Source of the DNA: Fusarium oxysporum f. sp. lycopersici 4287
Taxonomy: Eukaryota > Ascomycota > Sordariomycetes > Hypocreales > Nectriaceae
Length of the DNA stretch: 64,000 nt
Direction of reading: 5' to 3'
NCBI RefSeq assembly: GCF_000149955.1
Contig: NC_030987.1
Location: forward strand, 962,003-1,026,002
Made by a program: the position numbers and the translations under genes. Shown here piece by piece: positions 38,932-49,603 of this stretch. The notes beneath the pieces were generated by a model. The model had not been told where the DNA came from. It searched no databases and was given only the letters and a program-made list of their open reading frames with translations. Within the stretch, counting starts at the first letter, position 1. Every line of letters starts with the position of its first letter.

Positions 38932-40126
38932 CTTGAGGATCAAAGATGATCTGAGAATGAGTTTAAGCGATTGAACTTCGTTAGTGGAACTTGGAGCTCT
39001 TACATCAATTGAACCCCTCGTACACGGCCAATTTGCGTCAGAGACCTCAAAGATCTCGGTGATGACGCCAGACCAAGATTATGACAAGGATGGGCCGAGG
39101 CTAGTTGCGAGACAGCGGAAAAGTGTGAGGCTCAAGACGAGATTGGATAGGTGGATGTTTCAATGCGGGAGACGCACCAGGGTCAGTTAGAATGATGTCT
39201 TTTCTATGCATAGACTATGTGAGCTAATTATGCAATTACCTTTTCATTCCTCTTGTGCGTTACAAAGTCGATTAATTAAAACAAAAAACACAATTAAACG
39301 TTCATGTCTTGACTCTTTGTTATTGTTTCCTCTCATGTCTCGCGTGAATTCCCCGTCTCCGGTACGAGGCTGAAATTTTGTTGTCTGGTCTCGTCTCTCC
39401 CAATTTCCCGTTTCTGGCTGTAGTGCCTCTGGTTGCTGGGTGGCTTTTAGGCGACTGGCCCGTGCGAAGAGGTGTTTTTCTCGCAGTGGACGTTCAGCAG
39501 GCCACAGAAGGCCTTCACTGGGGGTACAGGGCCCCCGGCGGCCCCTCCCAGAAGGCCCTGCTAGTCGCTGAACTGGCCCAGGAGTGGTATAGTGCTGTTG
39601 TGCCAAGCGCGACTCTAACAACACGGCCTGCTTTGCTTTGCTTTGCTCAGTCATCAAATTCGATGGAGTCTGTCCCTCACTTGGCTCGTTTCCCTCCATT
39701 CAAAGCACCAAGCCTAGGAAAAGGTTCAGTACCTACCAAAACAACATAACGGCCGATTTGTTGCTCGCTCATCATTTGACTGCGTTTGTTGTTGACTTCT
39801 TTTTCCTTCTACATCTTTGCCATCTCCGCGAGCTTTGATGTGTCAATAGCATCTATTACCTCTCTTTGTTGCCTCATTGTCTCTGTCTAGTCGCTTTGAC
39901 GTGTCAGGCTCCGCGTCGCGTGCTGTCACAAGTCTCATCCTCCCAGCCCCTCCACAACCGTCCTCGTTACTACCACTACCGGTCCATCTGCCACCACGAT
40001 CGACCACCACCAATAACAGCTCAAATCTCGTCACGTCATCCTTGACGTTCCTTCTCGACTTTTGTCGTTTTGCTTAAACGCCCTCTGCTCTGGTCTCTCC
40101 TCCCCAGAGCAGTTCACGGGCTTTAT
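38932..40126. promoter_or_regulatory. divergent promoter region ICP55/DBF4
   Basis: These 1.2 kb lie between two start codons facing apart. A (TTTGC)3-type microsatellite lies around 39630-39647. C/CA-rich leader sequence precedes DBF4. No coding region is supported; open frames at 39244-39749 overlap on both strands and lack motifs. Confidence 0.45.
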
Positions 40127-42159
40127 ATGGCAACGATATCTTTATCACCAACGCCTGGTCCCATATCGGCCATGTCTTCGAGACGGGGCCCATTAACGAA
40201 CAACCCCAACGTTGCCAATTCGCCTCTGAGAGGTGCTTCCGCTCTGGCTGGATATGCAAAGCAGAAGCGTTCATATGCTACCGTTCAGCGTGAAGAAACC
40301 TATGGCCAGCCGCCGCCTCTAAAGAAGCAGGTACTCGATAATGGCGTGCAGCGTCCGGTTCGATCACCAACCCGGTCCACCAGGACTCAGGTTCTGGTTC
40401 AACGTGGCGCTACGCGTCCTTCTACTAAGGAAAGAACCTCAAGGGCTGCTCCGACAAATGTCTCCCGTGAGGCCGACACCGAGAAGGAAGCATGGAAGAA
40501 GCATCATCGTGCCAAGTTTCCTAAAATGGTCTTCTATTTCGAGAGTATACCCGATGATGTTCGTGCTAGACTAACAAAGAGGGTCAACTATCTTGGTGCT
40601 GTATGTTAATCTCGAAAGCTTTGATGGGCCCCACTGACCTTGCTTCAGAGACAAGAACCCTTCTTCTCCATTGACGTTACCCATGTCGTCACCACTCGAA
40701 CAATTCCACCTGAAAGACAAGAGGCGCATCAAGACCATAACCAAGGACACCATGGCGAGCACAACGAGTCCGAAGAACAGCCTCAGACCATTAATCCATC
40801 TTTATTGAACCGTAATACCGAAGCTCGAAGAAAGCTACTGTCCGAGTTCCGCAATGCACCTTCAAGGTCGCAGCAGCTTGATGACCCTTTAAAGCGAACC
40901 CGAGGATCAAAGAATAATGATGTGCTGTACAAAGCTCGTGAGATGGGCAAGAAGATCTGGACACTGGACAAGTTCCAAAACATGCTTGCAGTCTTGCTTG
41001 AGGCAGAGACAAGCCACAGCACGTACGGTTCAAGATCAACAGCCACTCGCGGTAATTATGGTGCTTCGAGGGAGCCTAACCTGCTCCAGCTGTTGCACAA
41101 TGAACGCCTAAACGGACCATCTGATCGTGATCCTTCTGCTGTTCATCGTGAATTATGCTATTTCAAGGGACCTCACATTTATGTATGGGATATGGACGAG
41201 AAGAACAAGCCCATCATGGTTCGAGAGTACCCCAAGGTTGCTAATAAGGCAGATGGTGAGTGGCCTCAGTTCCGAAGTGTTGGAAACGGTCGATGTCCGT
41301 TTGTGGAGGACCACGATGTGCCTGAAAAGGATCATCGAAGACAACGAGAGCAGGAAAAGGCACGCCTTGCCAAGCGTGAGGAAGCTGCCCCTGTTCTCAA
41401 GCCTCCTCAGGTCCCAATGCCCAAGCCGGTGACAGGAAAGCGAACCATTGCTGAGATGGAGGATGGTCAGAGCAGAGCCCGTGCTGCGACGCCTACTGAT
41501 ATCTTCAACCCCGCCAGGGCGGCCATGTCGAAAGCAGTGGATGCCCGACCTCAGAACGCCTTCACAAGCCGTGCTGCCGCTGGCCGGCTTTTTGCTGGCG
41601 AGCCTGTGGCATCTGGAGTGCAGCCTTCTAACATTACCTCAGCCATTCGATCGCAGATGGTCTCTTCGACATCTGGTATCAATGGAGCGAAGGCTGGAAC
41701 CAGTAAAGAGGTTCATGGCCTGCAGCGCAAGGTGTTGCAGAAGGCTGCCCCTGCTTCCTTTGACGTGAGCTCGCGCCGTCTTGCTGAGGTTTCAATGGAC
41801 GTTGCATCTAGCAGATCAACAACGATGGGCCGACACACTTCGCGACCTGCTGAGGTGCAAGAAGAGGATGCTCAAAAGACTGAGCGGAGGACACAGTCGC
41901 AACCTCTTAAGAGTAAGCGGGACCTCAAGCCTGGCTATTGCGAGAACTGTCAGGACAAGTTCCGCGATTTTGACGAGGTATGTGATGTCTTTTTCCAGAG
42001 TATGCCTGTAAAAACTAACTTTTGTAGCACATTTTATCTCGCAAACACCGGAAGTTTGCTGAAAACGACGAAAACTGGACTGAGCTTGATTCTCTCCTGT
42101 CACAAATCAAGAGGATGCCTAAGTACGCATCCGGTTCTGACGAGGAGGAAGTCTGGTAG
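40127..42159 (+). CDS. DBF4: Dbf4-type regulatory subunit of Cdc7 kinase
   Basis: Three exons (40127-40600, 40649-41977, 42028-42159) give 644 residues. The N-terminal part contains a BRCT-like motif-N region starting 'FPKMVFYFESIPDD' and continuing to 'FFSIDVTHVVTTR'. The motif-M region '…LLQLLHNERLNG…CYFKGPHIYVWDMDEKNKP' follows. The C-terminal Dbf4 zinc finger is C-x2-C-x-H-x-H: 'GYCENCQDKFRDFDE|HILSRKHRKFA', split by the last intron. Dbf4 activates Cdc7 to phosphorylate the MCM helicase at origins (NimO in Aspergillus). The middle 200 residues are low-complexity. Both introns are in phase 0. The first ATG in frame was used, with a second candidate at 40172. Confidence 0.9.
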
Positions 42160-43474
42160 CGACCATTCATAAAATAATACGACATAAATCTTTTCAACAT
42201 CGCATCACCATCATCTCAGGCCTTGTCATGGTCCGCAGCTCATGGACTATGTTACTGGCATCCCACGAAACAAACTCTTCATGAAGTCCATTTTGCGCAT
42301 TTCGGTTCAGATTCCCACAGCACGCAGTGCACAAACATCAAAGATACCTCATGAGTTTGGTTAGCCTTGCGCTTAATGGCGGCATCATCGGACAGTCTCT
42401 CGGTTTAAGATGTCCGCGTCTTCTTTACTATCGCTTTCTCCTTTTACCTTATAAGCATGAACTGCATGCGACGGCGCAGAGCGGCATGGTTTTTGGCACA
42501 TTATCTCACGGTCTAGTCGGCCATTTCATTTGTTCTGATTGGACTGCATACATGGTAACTGATTTTTGGGGCGTTTCGTCGCGGTCCATTTCGAGAGGCA
42601 TGGTCAGGGCAAATGGCTGAGATGGGTTTGATGAAGAGTTGTACAAAGGTGAACCAGGGCAGGGCATTGGAGCGGAAGAATTATATCGCAAAAAGCAACA
42701 GCGACTGCTTTACGACGATGACCAGAAAGGTCTGATGTAGATATGTGTTTAGGACATGTATATGTACCTACATGTTATGTAACATGAATACTTGAACAAA
42801 GTACGGCCCTTGTGGCATGATGCACAGTGAAGGTGAGCTGCTTAAGCATAAATGTGAGTGAATCATTGGTTATTTCTGTCATAGACAAGTGTCTTGCATG
42901 AGTTCCATCTCAAGTGAACCCCTTGACTATGTGGCGTTTTCAGCCTGCAGTAGTTGATTGGCAGATGCACACTATGAAACTTTACGTATGTGTTTCTTTT
43001 GTCTCTCACCGATTTTCGGCTGAGACCACATTAAGTTTCCTCTTCTTTTTCAATTCTCACTGTTGCGAGCGCAAACCTTTTCTATTGTAAGCCCGCGAGG
43101 ACCTCTATCACATGTTCAAATTGGACCTGCCAAGCTTGGACAAGTCTGAACTGTGTGATACTTGGCTCATTTACTTGAAATCTTTAACTCCAAGGCCGCA
43201 ATCGGCGCATCTCAAGTGAGAAAAGATATTAGAAATTGGTGGTGAGGAGTACAAGGCTATTGGACTTAACTAGTCTTCTGACTTTTACAGGTGCTGGACG
43301 TCGCCGCTTACTTGAGGTGAATCACTCTCACTGACAACATCAGAGCTGGGAGAAAACTTGACTTAGAGGTGAAATATCTTACCAGAAAAGCTTCGTGCGA
43401 CCATTGAATCTTCACTCTTACTCTCTGCCAACACTCCTCAAGCTTTGTTTGCACCAACTCCAGCATATCTCACG
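42160..43474. promoter_or_regulatory. upstream region of the PAL-like gene
   Basis: This holds the DBF4 3' flank and then the promoter and leader of the ammonia-lyase gene. The open frame 42327-42620 has no protein-like features. No RNA gene or repeat is seen. Confidence 0.45.
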
Positions 43475-45724
43475 ATGAACCTCAAAACCTCGGCTCATGC
43501 CGAGTCAACACTGGAAATTTGGAAACAACTACGAGACTTGAAGAACGGCAAAGAGAAGATCATTCTCGATGGTAACAATCTCGACATTGCTTCTCTAGTC
43601 GCAGCAGCTCGTCATGGTATCAAGCCTGAGATCAGCAAAGACGAGGAGCTCGCTCGCCGCATCGCTCTAAGTGTTGACGCACTAGCTGAGTACTTGTCAC
43701 ACAAATACGTAGTATATGGTGTCAATACAGGTTTTGGAGGAAGTGCAGATGTTCGAACTGACGAATGGTTGGAGAACCAAATTGGCTCTCTTCAACATAC
43801 ACAGAGTGCCATTATCACTTCTAACGACAAAAACCCTGGCGGCAACTCTGAAAGAGAGCCGTCTCACATCATGCCCCCTGAATGGGTTCGAGGAGCTATA
43901 CTTACTCGGGCGAACCAGAATATGCGTGGACAAAGCGCTGTTCGACTGGAAGTATTGGAGAGATTGATCAAACTGCTTCACCACGATATTACCCCTATGG
44001 TTCCTATTCGAGGTACTATTTCGGCGTCTGGAGATCTCATGCCTTTATCTTACATCGCTGGAGCGGTCACTGGAAACCCGGATATTTTCGTTCAAGTTGG
44101 TAAAGGGTCGTCAGCCAAGGTGATGCCTTCAGATGAAGCTCTACGGGCTAGCGGTCTCTCACCAAGCGGTCTTGGGCCAAAAGAAGCTCTCGGTCTTATC
44201 AATGGAACTGCTCCATCTGTATCTGTTGCCAGTCTGGTCCTCTATGATGCGCAACAGCTGGCTGTGCTTGCTCAGGTATTGACAGCATTTGCATCCGAGG
44301 CCATGGGTGGCAACGTTGAGTGGACAATTCCTTTTATCCATGCTGTACGACCACACCCTGGCCAGATTGAGGCAGCTGCCAACATAAGAAGCTTTCTACA
44401 AGGCTCAGAGTTCGTCGTTGGATTGGAGGACCGCAAGAGAACTGGCGATGGCCTTTGGCAAGATCGATATTCTACTCGCACGAGTCCCCAATGGATTGGT
44501 CCTTATCTAGAGGACCTCCTGCTTGCCCAGAAACAAATTTCGGTGGAACTCAATTCGACTTCGGATAACCCCTTAATTGACGCATCGGAGAAAGATGGAA
44601 AAGTGGTTGGCGATGTGTATTCAGGAGGGAACTTCCAGGCTGTTGCTGTAACTTCTGCCATGGACAAGACACGACTTGCTCTCCAGATGATTGGACGCAT
44701 GGTCTTCTCTCAGGTCAGCGAGATGATCAACCCCTCGACTAACAATGGCCTTGAAGCCAATCTCAACATTAGCGCAAAGGAGAATTTCACCATGAAGGGC
44801 ATTGACGTAAACATGTCTGCATACATGTCCGAGTTAGCTGCCCTGGCTCACCCGGTCTCGTCTCACGTTATGTCAGCTGAGATGCATAACCAGGGCATCA
44901 ATTCACTTGCTCTGCTTTCAGCTCGACGAACCTTGGAGGCTGCCGATCTTGTCGCGCATATGTGTGCTTGTCACATTTACGTTTCATGCCAAGCAGTCGA
45001 GCTTCGGGCGACACATCGGCTTTTCCTGGACACGCTTCGTGAAAAAGTGCTATTGAACAAGACCGGCAACGGACCATTCCATGCATTTGGCCTGGAGGAC
45101 GCCGCTATCGAGAGAATCGGTGAGGTTGCTTTCGCTGTCGTCGAGCGGGAGTGGTTTGACCACAATATCGGTTGCTGGAAGGATCGCATTATACCCACCG
45201 TCGATGCTGTAATGGCACCAGTTACGCAATTCCTGACTGCCGAGAAGATCGATTGTCCGATATCCAGTCTTGCAGTATTCCGTGGCCAGTTCCACAAAGC
45301 AGTCGTGGATACTGCTTCTTCCATCTTCTATCCTAACATGGCAATACGCTCTGTCGACGTGGCTACCAAACTAGGTGATGGAACCGCTCCGTTGTATACT
45401 TGGGTTCGATCCAAGTTGGAAGTCCCGACACAATGTGGTCTTGATGATGATCCCCTATACAACGTACACAAAGGCCTTCCAACTGAGGGCAAGAAGACTA
45501 TTGGTAGTTGGGTGAGCATGGTGTATGAGAGCGTCAGAGGCAATATGATGGACGTTATCATGGGGAGCATCGAGACTGAACGTTCAGCGCCCCGGACAGT
45601 TGAAGAGTACGAGAAGCTCTGTCAGGATCTGAGGCAAACCGAATGGGGGACCGACAGAAAGCAAACCGAACTTAAGAGGGCCATTTGGAATAAAAAAAAA
45701 CTCTGCTCAGGAATGACTGACTGA
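43475..45724 (+). CDS. phenylalanine/tyrosine/histidine ammonia-lyase family enzyme (PAL-like)
   Basis: A single exon of 749 residues. The Ala-Ser-Gly that forms the MIO cofactor is at 184-186 in 'GTISASGDLMPLSYIAG'. The catalytic Tyr lies at about 81 in 'YGVNTGFGGSADVRT'. Other conserved blocks are 'ALGLINGTAPS', 'ELNSTSDNPLID' and 'GGNFQAVAVTSAMDK'. Length and order match fungal PALs, which deaminate L-Phe to trans-cinnamate. The substrate-selectivity loop reads 'SLQHTQSAI', with His where yeast-type PAL/TAL enzymes also have His, so activity on Tyr as well is possible (inference). A run of nine A's at 45692-45700 lies 9 codons before the stop; a slip there would change only the last residues. 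Confidence 0.9.
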   Translation: MNLKTSAHAESTLEIWKQLRDLKNGKEKIILDGNNLDIASLVAAARHGIKPEISKDEELARRIALSVDALAEYLSHKYVVYGVNTGFGGSADVRTDEWLENQIGSLQHTQSAIITSNDKNPGGNSEREPSHIMPPEWVRGAILTRANQNMRGQSAVRLEVLERLIKLLHHDITPMVPIRGTISASGDLMPLSYIAGAVTGNPDIFVQVGKGSSAKVMPSDEALRASGLSPSGLGPKEALGLINGTAPSVSVASLVLYDAQQLAVLAQVLTAFASEAMGGNVEWTIPFIHAVRPHPGQIEAAANIRSFLQGSEFVVGLEDRKRTGDGLWQDRYSTRTSPQWIGPYLEDLLLAQKQISVELNSTSDNPLIDASEKDGKVVGDVYSGGNFQAVAVTSAMDKTRLALQMIGRMVFSQVSEMINPSTNNGLEANLNISAKENFTMKGIDVNMSAYMSELAALAHPVSSHVMSAEMHNQGINSLALLSARRTLEAADLVAHMCACHIYVSCQAVELRATHRLFLDTLREKVLLNKTGNGPFHAFGLEDAAIERIGEVAFAVVEREWFDHNIGCWKDRIIPTVDAVMAPVTQFLTAEKIDCPISSLAVFRGQFHKAVVDTASSIFYPNMAIRSVDVATKLGDGTAPLYTWVRSKLEVPTQCGLDDDPLYNVHKGLPTEGKKTIGSWVSMVYESVRGNMMDVIMGSIETERSAPRTVEEYEKLCQDLRQTEWGTDRKQTELKRAIWNKKKLCSGMTD

Positions 45725-46153
45725 AAAGATGTAAAATAAAGGCTTCGAATGTACCTAGTTTAGACAATACAATCTCAGCTCATCATTGTTAACGTGGTGT
45801 GGTATATACGATAAGATCAAAACCGAACAGAGTTTATATCTTGTTTGTAAGAACAAGGAAAAAAAAAAAAAAGAAAGAAAAAGAGAGAGGGATAGAGAGA
45901 GAATGGGATTGTCAGGGTGATGAGGCACCGCAGTATTTGATTGAGGAGTCATGATGAGGCTTACATGCCAGTGTCATGCACAGTGCTTAAAAGTAACACT
46001 GTGCTGTCATAAGCAACCTTACGTTAGGCGACAGTTTCACAACTGAGTTACTTACAGAGACGGCTATGTACCTTGGCTTTCAACACCAACACATTTCAAC
46101 ATTCACTCACAAAGCCGAGAAGTCTCCACTCTCAAAAGTACAAATTCTTCAAA
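45725..46153. promoter_or_regulatory. PAL 3' flank and ATG12 upstream region
   Basis: It contains a purine microsatellite, poly-A then GA-rich, at about 45857-45903. The rest is the presumed ATG12 promoter and leader. Confidence 0.45.
45857..45903. repeat. poly-A / GA purine microsatellite
   Basis: A run of about 14 A's is followed by AAAG and GAGA units, on one strand almost entirely purine. It lies 130-180 bp past the PAL stop codon. Confidence 0.7.
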
Positions 46154-46702
46154 ATGTCAGACAACCCGCCACCAGAATGGGTGCCCTCATCATCTCCATC
46201 ACCCTCCAACGCCTCACCCATGCCTCTCGCCGATAATGAAGGACCAGGCAGCGGCGCTGCATCTCCAAACTTACCACTCACTATGTCCGCCTCAGTGGTG
46301 CTGGCTGATCTACCACGGGATGCGAGCGCCGCACTTGCAACTGCTGGAGCCTTCAAGGCAGACAAGGTTGTAGTGCGATTTAAGCCCGTGGGGTCTGCTC
46401 CGTCGTTGGCGCAAGATGTGTGCAAGATTAGCGCGACAAGGCGCTTTGAAGAGGTTGTGAGATATCTCAGGAAGAAGCTGAGGTGCAAAGAGACAGACAG
46501 TGTCTTCTTGTACGTCAACAGTGCCTTTGCGCCGTCTTTGGACGAGGTTGTGGGTAACCTACATCAGGTGAGTCTTAGCCTATCACAAGGCCTATGATGG
46601 ATTACCAGGCTGTAAGGTCACGGAAACTGACATATCCAGTGCTTTAAAAATGCCCACGGTCAACTTGTGGTTGCCTACTCTCTCACTCCTGCTTTCGGAT
46701 GA
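46154..46702 (+). CDS. ATG12: ubiquitin-like autophagy protein Atg12
   Basis: Two exons (46154-46567, 46640-46702) give 158 residues. A disordered Ser/Pro/Ala-rich N-terminus of about 70 residues is followed by the ubiquitin-like fold ('[22 protein letters not shown]'…'[21 protein letters not shown]'). The C-terminus is the Atg12 hallmark '[20 protein letters not shown]', ending directly in the Gly that is activated by Atg7 and joined to Atg5. The Atg12-Atg5 conjugate promotes Atg8 lipidation on the growing autophagosome. The intron is in phase 0 just before the last beta strand. The gene ends 169 bp from the convergent panB gene. Confidence 0.95.
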
Positions 46703-46871
46703 TGCTAAAAAGGCTGAATTCTTCTATCTGGATATACGAAAGGCTATGACATCTACTCAACCCAAACTCCGAGCTATGCGACCTCTATGACTGCGCTGCG
46801 ACACACGAATTCGACATGCTTGCCTCTCCAAAACATCATGGAACTACTTCTGGGGTATCATCATCTCATCT

Positions 46872-47957
46872 CTAGGAATCCTTCACCGCCTTAGTAAAGT
46901 TCTCAAGTTCCTCCGCCGAAATGGGATATGTGTGCTCAGGAGCAGGATATTGGCGCGACTTGACTTCATCCCGATACGCCTCGATGGCTCTCAAGCTCTC
47001 GCCCCAGACATCGCCATACTTCTTTACAAATTTGGGCAGAAATCGACCGGGAGGGAAGTTTCCAACCATATCTACTTGTACCAGGACTTGGCCCGAGGTA
47101 CCGTTGCCAGCGCCAATACCGATGGTGGGAATGGAGAGCTTTTCAGTAATGAGCGCGGCCACCTCAGCAGGAACTGCCTCAACAACCATGGCAAAACAAC
47201 CAGCTTCTTGAAGAGCAAGGGCATCTTCAAGAATGCTCATTGCACCACTACTTGTCTTGCCCCTGGACACGGAAGCCACCAAGTGCGTTTTGTCGCTGAG
47301 GGTCAAGCCAATGTGGCCAAGAACAGGAATGCCAGCGGTGGTAATCTTCTTGATAGTAGGGGCCATCTCCTTACCACCTTCAAGCTTGACACCTTGGACA
47401 CGGCCTTCCTTGATGAAACGGATAGCAGTAGCAAGAGCCTGGTCAGGACTAATCTCATATGTGCCCATGGGTAGATCTCCAACCTACTGGGATTAGTTTA
47501 TTACTTGCATATAGAAAGACAGGGGTCTTACAGTGAAAGCCGACTTTGTCGCTCTCGCAACAGACCGACAATGTAAAAGCATCTCTTCCAAGATAATCTC
47601 ACTCGTATCCTCCATACCAAGTGCTACCATGGCGAGACTGTCTCCCACAAGGATGATGTCCATACCAGCATGGTCAGCGACATGACCACTGGGGAAGTCA
47701 TGAGCTGTCATGACGGTGATGGGATCACCCTTGCGGTGCATGGAACGAAGAGTTCCGACAGTGACCTTCTTACGTTGAACGGCCGGAGGTGCACCCATGG
47801 GAGAGTGAGAGCTGTACCGGGTTTGCGCCGCACCTCCGATGATGAGGGGCCGAATGGCTCGGCCGAGGGTCCGGGATGCCGGCCGAGTGGATGGGACGGA
47901 CACCCGGGATAGGAGAGAGGCACATGACCTCATGGTAGGATTGATAAGAGATGACAT
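46872..47957 (-). CDS. PANB: 3-methyl-2-oxobutanoate (ketopantoate) hydroxymethyltransferase
   Basis: Two exons on the minus strand (47957-47532, 47483-46872) give 345 residues. Residues 1-55 are Arg/Ser-rich with no acidic residues, a likely mitochondrial presequence. The PanB barrel follows: 'ITVMTAHDFPSGHVADHAGMDIILVGDSLAMVALG' (metal and substrate site), 'LEGGKEMAPTI', 'PVLGHIGLT', and 'MVVEAVPAEVAALITEKLSIPTIGIGAG' with the catalytic Glu. It transfers a hydroxymethyl group from methylene-tetrahydrofolate to alpha-ketoisovalerate, the first committed step of pantothenate/CoA synthesis (yeast Ecm31). The intron falls just before 'VGDLPMGTYE'. It is convergent with ATG12 and divergent from UBC8. 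Confidence 0.95.
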
Positions 47958-49603
47958 GAGGCAGGGGAGAAGATAGGAGTGAAGGGAAGTGTTAGTAGAG
48001 TGGGTTGAGGTGAAGATAAGGTGTCGCGTGCTTTGTCAGGTCAAGTTGGGAGTGACAGAAACTTGAGGTACTTGCAGGCAGATCTCAGACCGACAGAGAC
48101 AGTGGCTCAAGAAGTCTATAGTGATCCTTTTTGAAAGGGGAAAAATTATGAAAGAAGTATCTTAGCTAATGCTGTTTCGTTTATGACAGTTAGAGTTGCG
48201 ATCTAGTCAGAAAGTCGGGGCAAGCAAAGGTTTTATTCATGTCTGAACCATGATGAACCCTACGTTGTATATTTGAGTATCTTGGTGTTTTTTCTCAGCA
48301 CCCCTGGTCTGCGCCCCACGCAGTAACTTTTTGGGGTTCTGGAAGTGAAATTTAATTTAGACTAGTCCTTTCAGGGCATGCGAATGGCCGAACGACCGAA
48401 GATCCGTTAATGTTGAGCCGCCATTTCATTTACATGTACATTCTGGGCTACTGAATTATACCCCGAATCATGCTGGAATACAATTTATACTGTGAAATAC
48501 TGAGGTCACGGAAAGTTACAAAAAGTCTTTGAATGTATTCGGAAGCCGAGGTTGTTACTGGCTATGCCGAGATGGAGGTGTAGTGGGGGAAGTGTAACGG
48601 CTTTGATTGAGGCTGGCTGGGTACTTGTACCGAGGATTTGGAAATGGAGGGGGTCTCATGAAGTTGTGATGAAAGTACCTAGATCCGAATACGCATGCGA
48701 GAACCGAGGGACATAATATCCATAATAAGTAGTAACCCGGCAAGTATCTGTATGTCTTGTCATATAATGTTTTCCCAACCGCAACGACTATGTATAAAGC
48801 CGCTTTATGATTATTCCTAGGTTACCGCCGCGATAATGGTTCCAGCCGGTCCTACAACTCTATTTGGTCTGTGTTGCTACGCGAATATGCATCGAAATGT
48901 AGGTATCCATATGCGTTAACCTACCATCACTGTTTGCTTCCTGTTTAATATCCTCAAATTGACTGAGAGCTAGCTTTAATCAGCGATATTCAATGTATTC
49001 AAGGGTATGTATAAAAGATTAAAGAAACTGATTGTTAAGCAGAGGCTCGGCATCTGATAATTGCACCAAAGAAACAAGCTCAAAGCTTAACCCAGAATGT
49101 GTCACCTTTATTGGAAATTGAGGCCTCTAAAACTTGATGCAAAGGAAAAGGATGACTCAACTGAGTTGCATCGTTTCAGTCTAGATCGTTGTTTCATGCT
49201 GTGTTATGCTCGTGACGTGCTATGTCGATCTCCCCATTGCGGCAGATTAGTGCCTTATCGATAACACTAACACCCTGAAGGAGCAGCCGGCACCTGCCGT
49301 GTTGCGTTTGCAGCGGCTTATCACGCTCGTACACATCATATCCTCGTGACTTGGCACCCCCGGGAAGGATATACCCATTATCCATCTTGCGCTTGCTTGA
49401 CTCAACTTCATCTTCACCTGCCTCTAGCAATATTTTAGCTATTCCCAACCAACATCTTTCAACTGCAGACTATTTCACACACAAACTGCAGTTCTTCTGC
49501 CTCTTCTTAACGTCTTCCTCTCGAGTATCGCCTATCGCGCCGGCCCCGGAGCTCTTTGGATACCTTCATAACCCCACATTCGGAAACAACATCAACCGCC
49601 ATC
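47958..49603. promoter_or_regulatory. divergent promoter region PANB/UBC8
   Basis: These 1.65 kb lie between two start codons facing apart. The central part (about 48400-49150) is AT-rich. Small open frames near 49194-49611 on both strands overlap one another and look like leader sequence rather than genes. Confidence 0.45.

Noticed and set aside
45690..45702. Possible frameshift at the A9 run near the end of the PAL-like gene
   Set aside because: It affects only the last few residues, and either frame ends within about 10 codons, so the gene is not considered broken.
36600..45724. Secondary-metabolite cluster around the PAL-like gene
   Set aside because: The neighbours are housekeeping genes (DBF4, ATG12, PANB); no polyketide synthase, NRPS, P450 or transporter is present.
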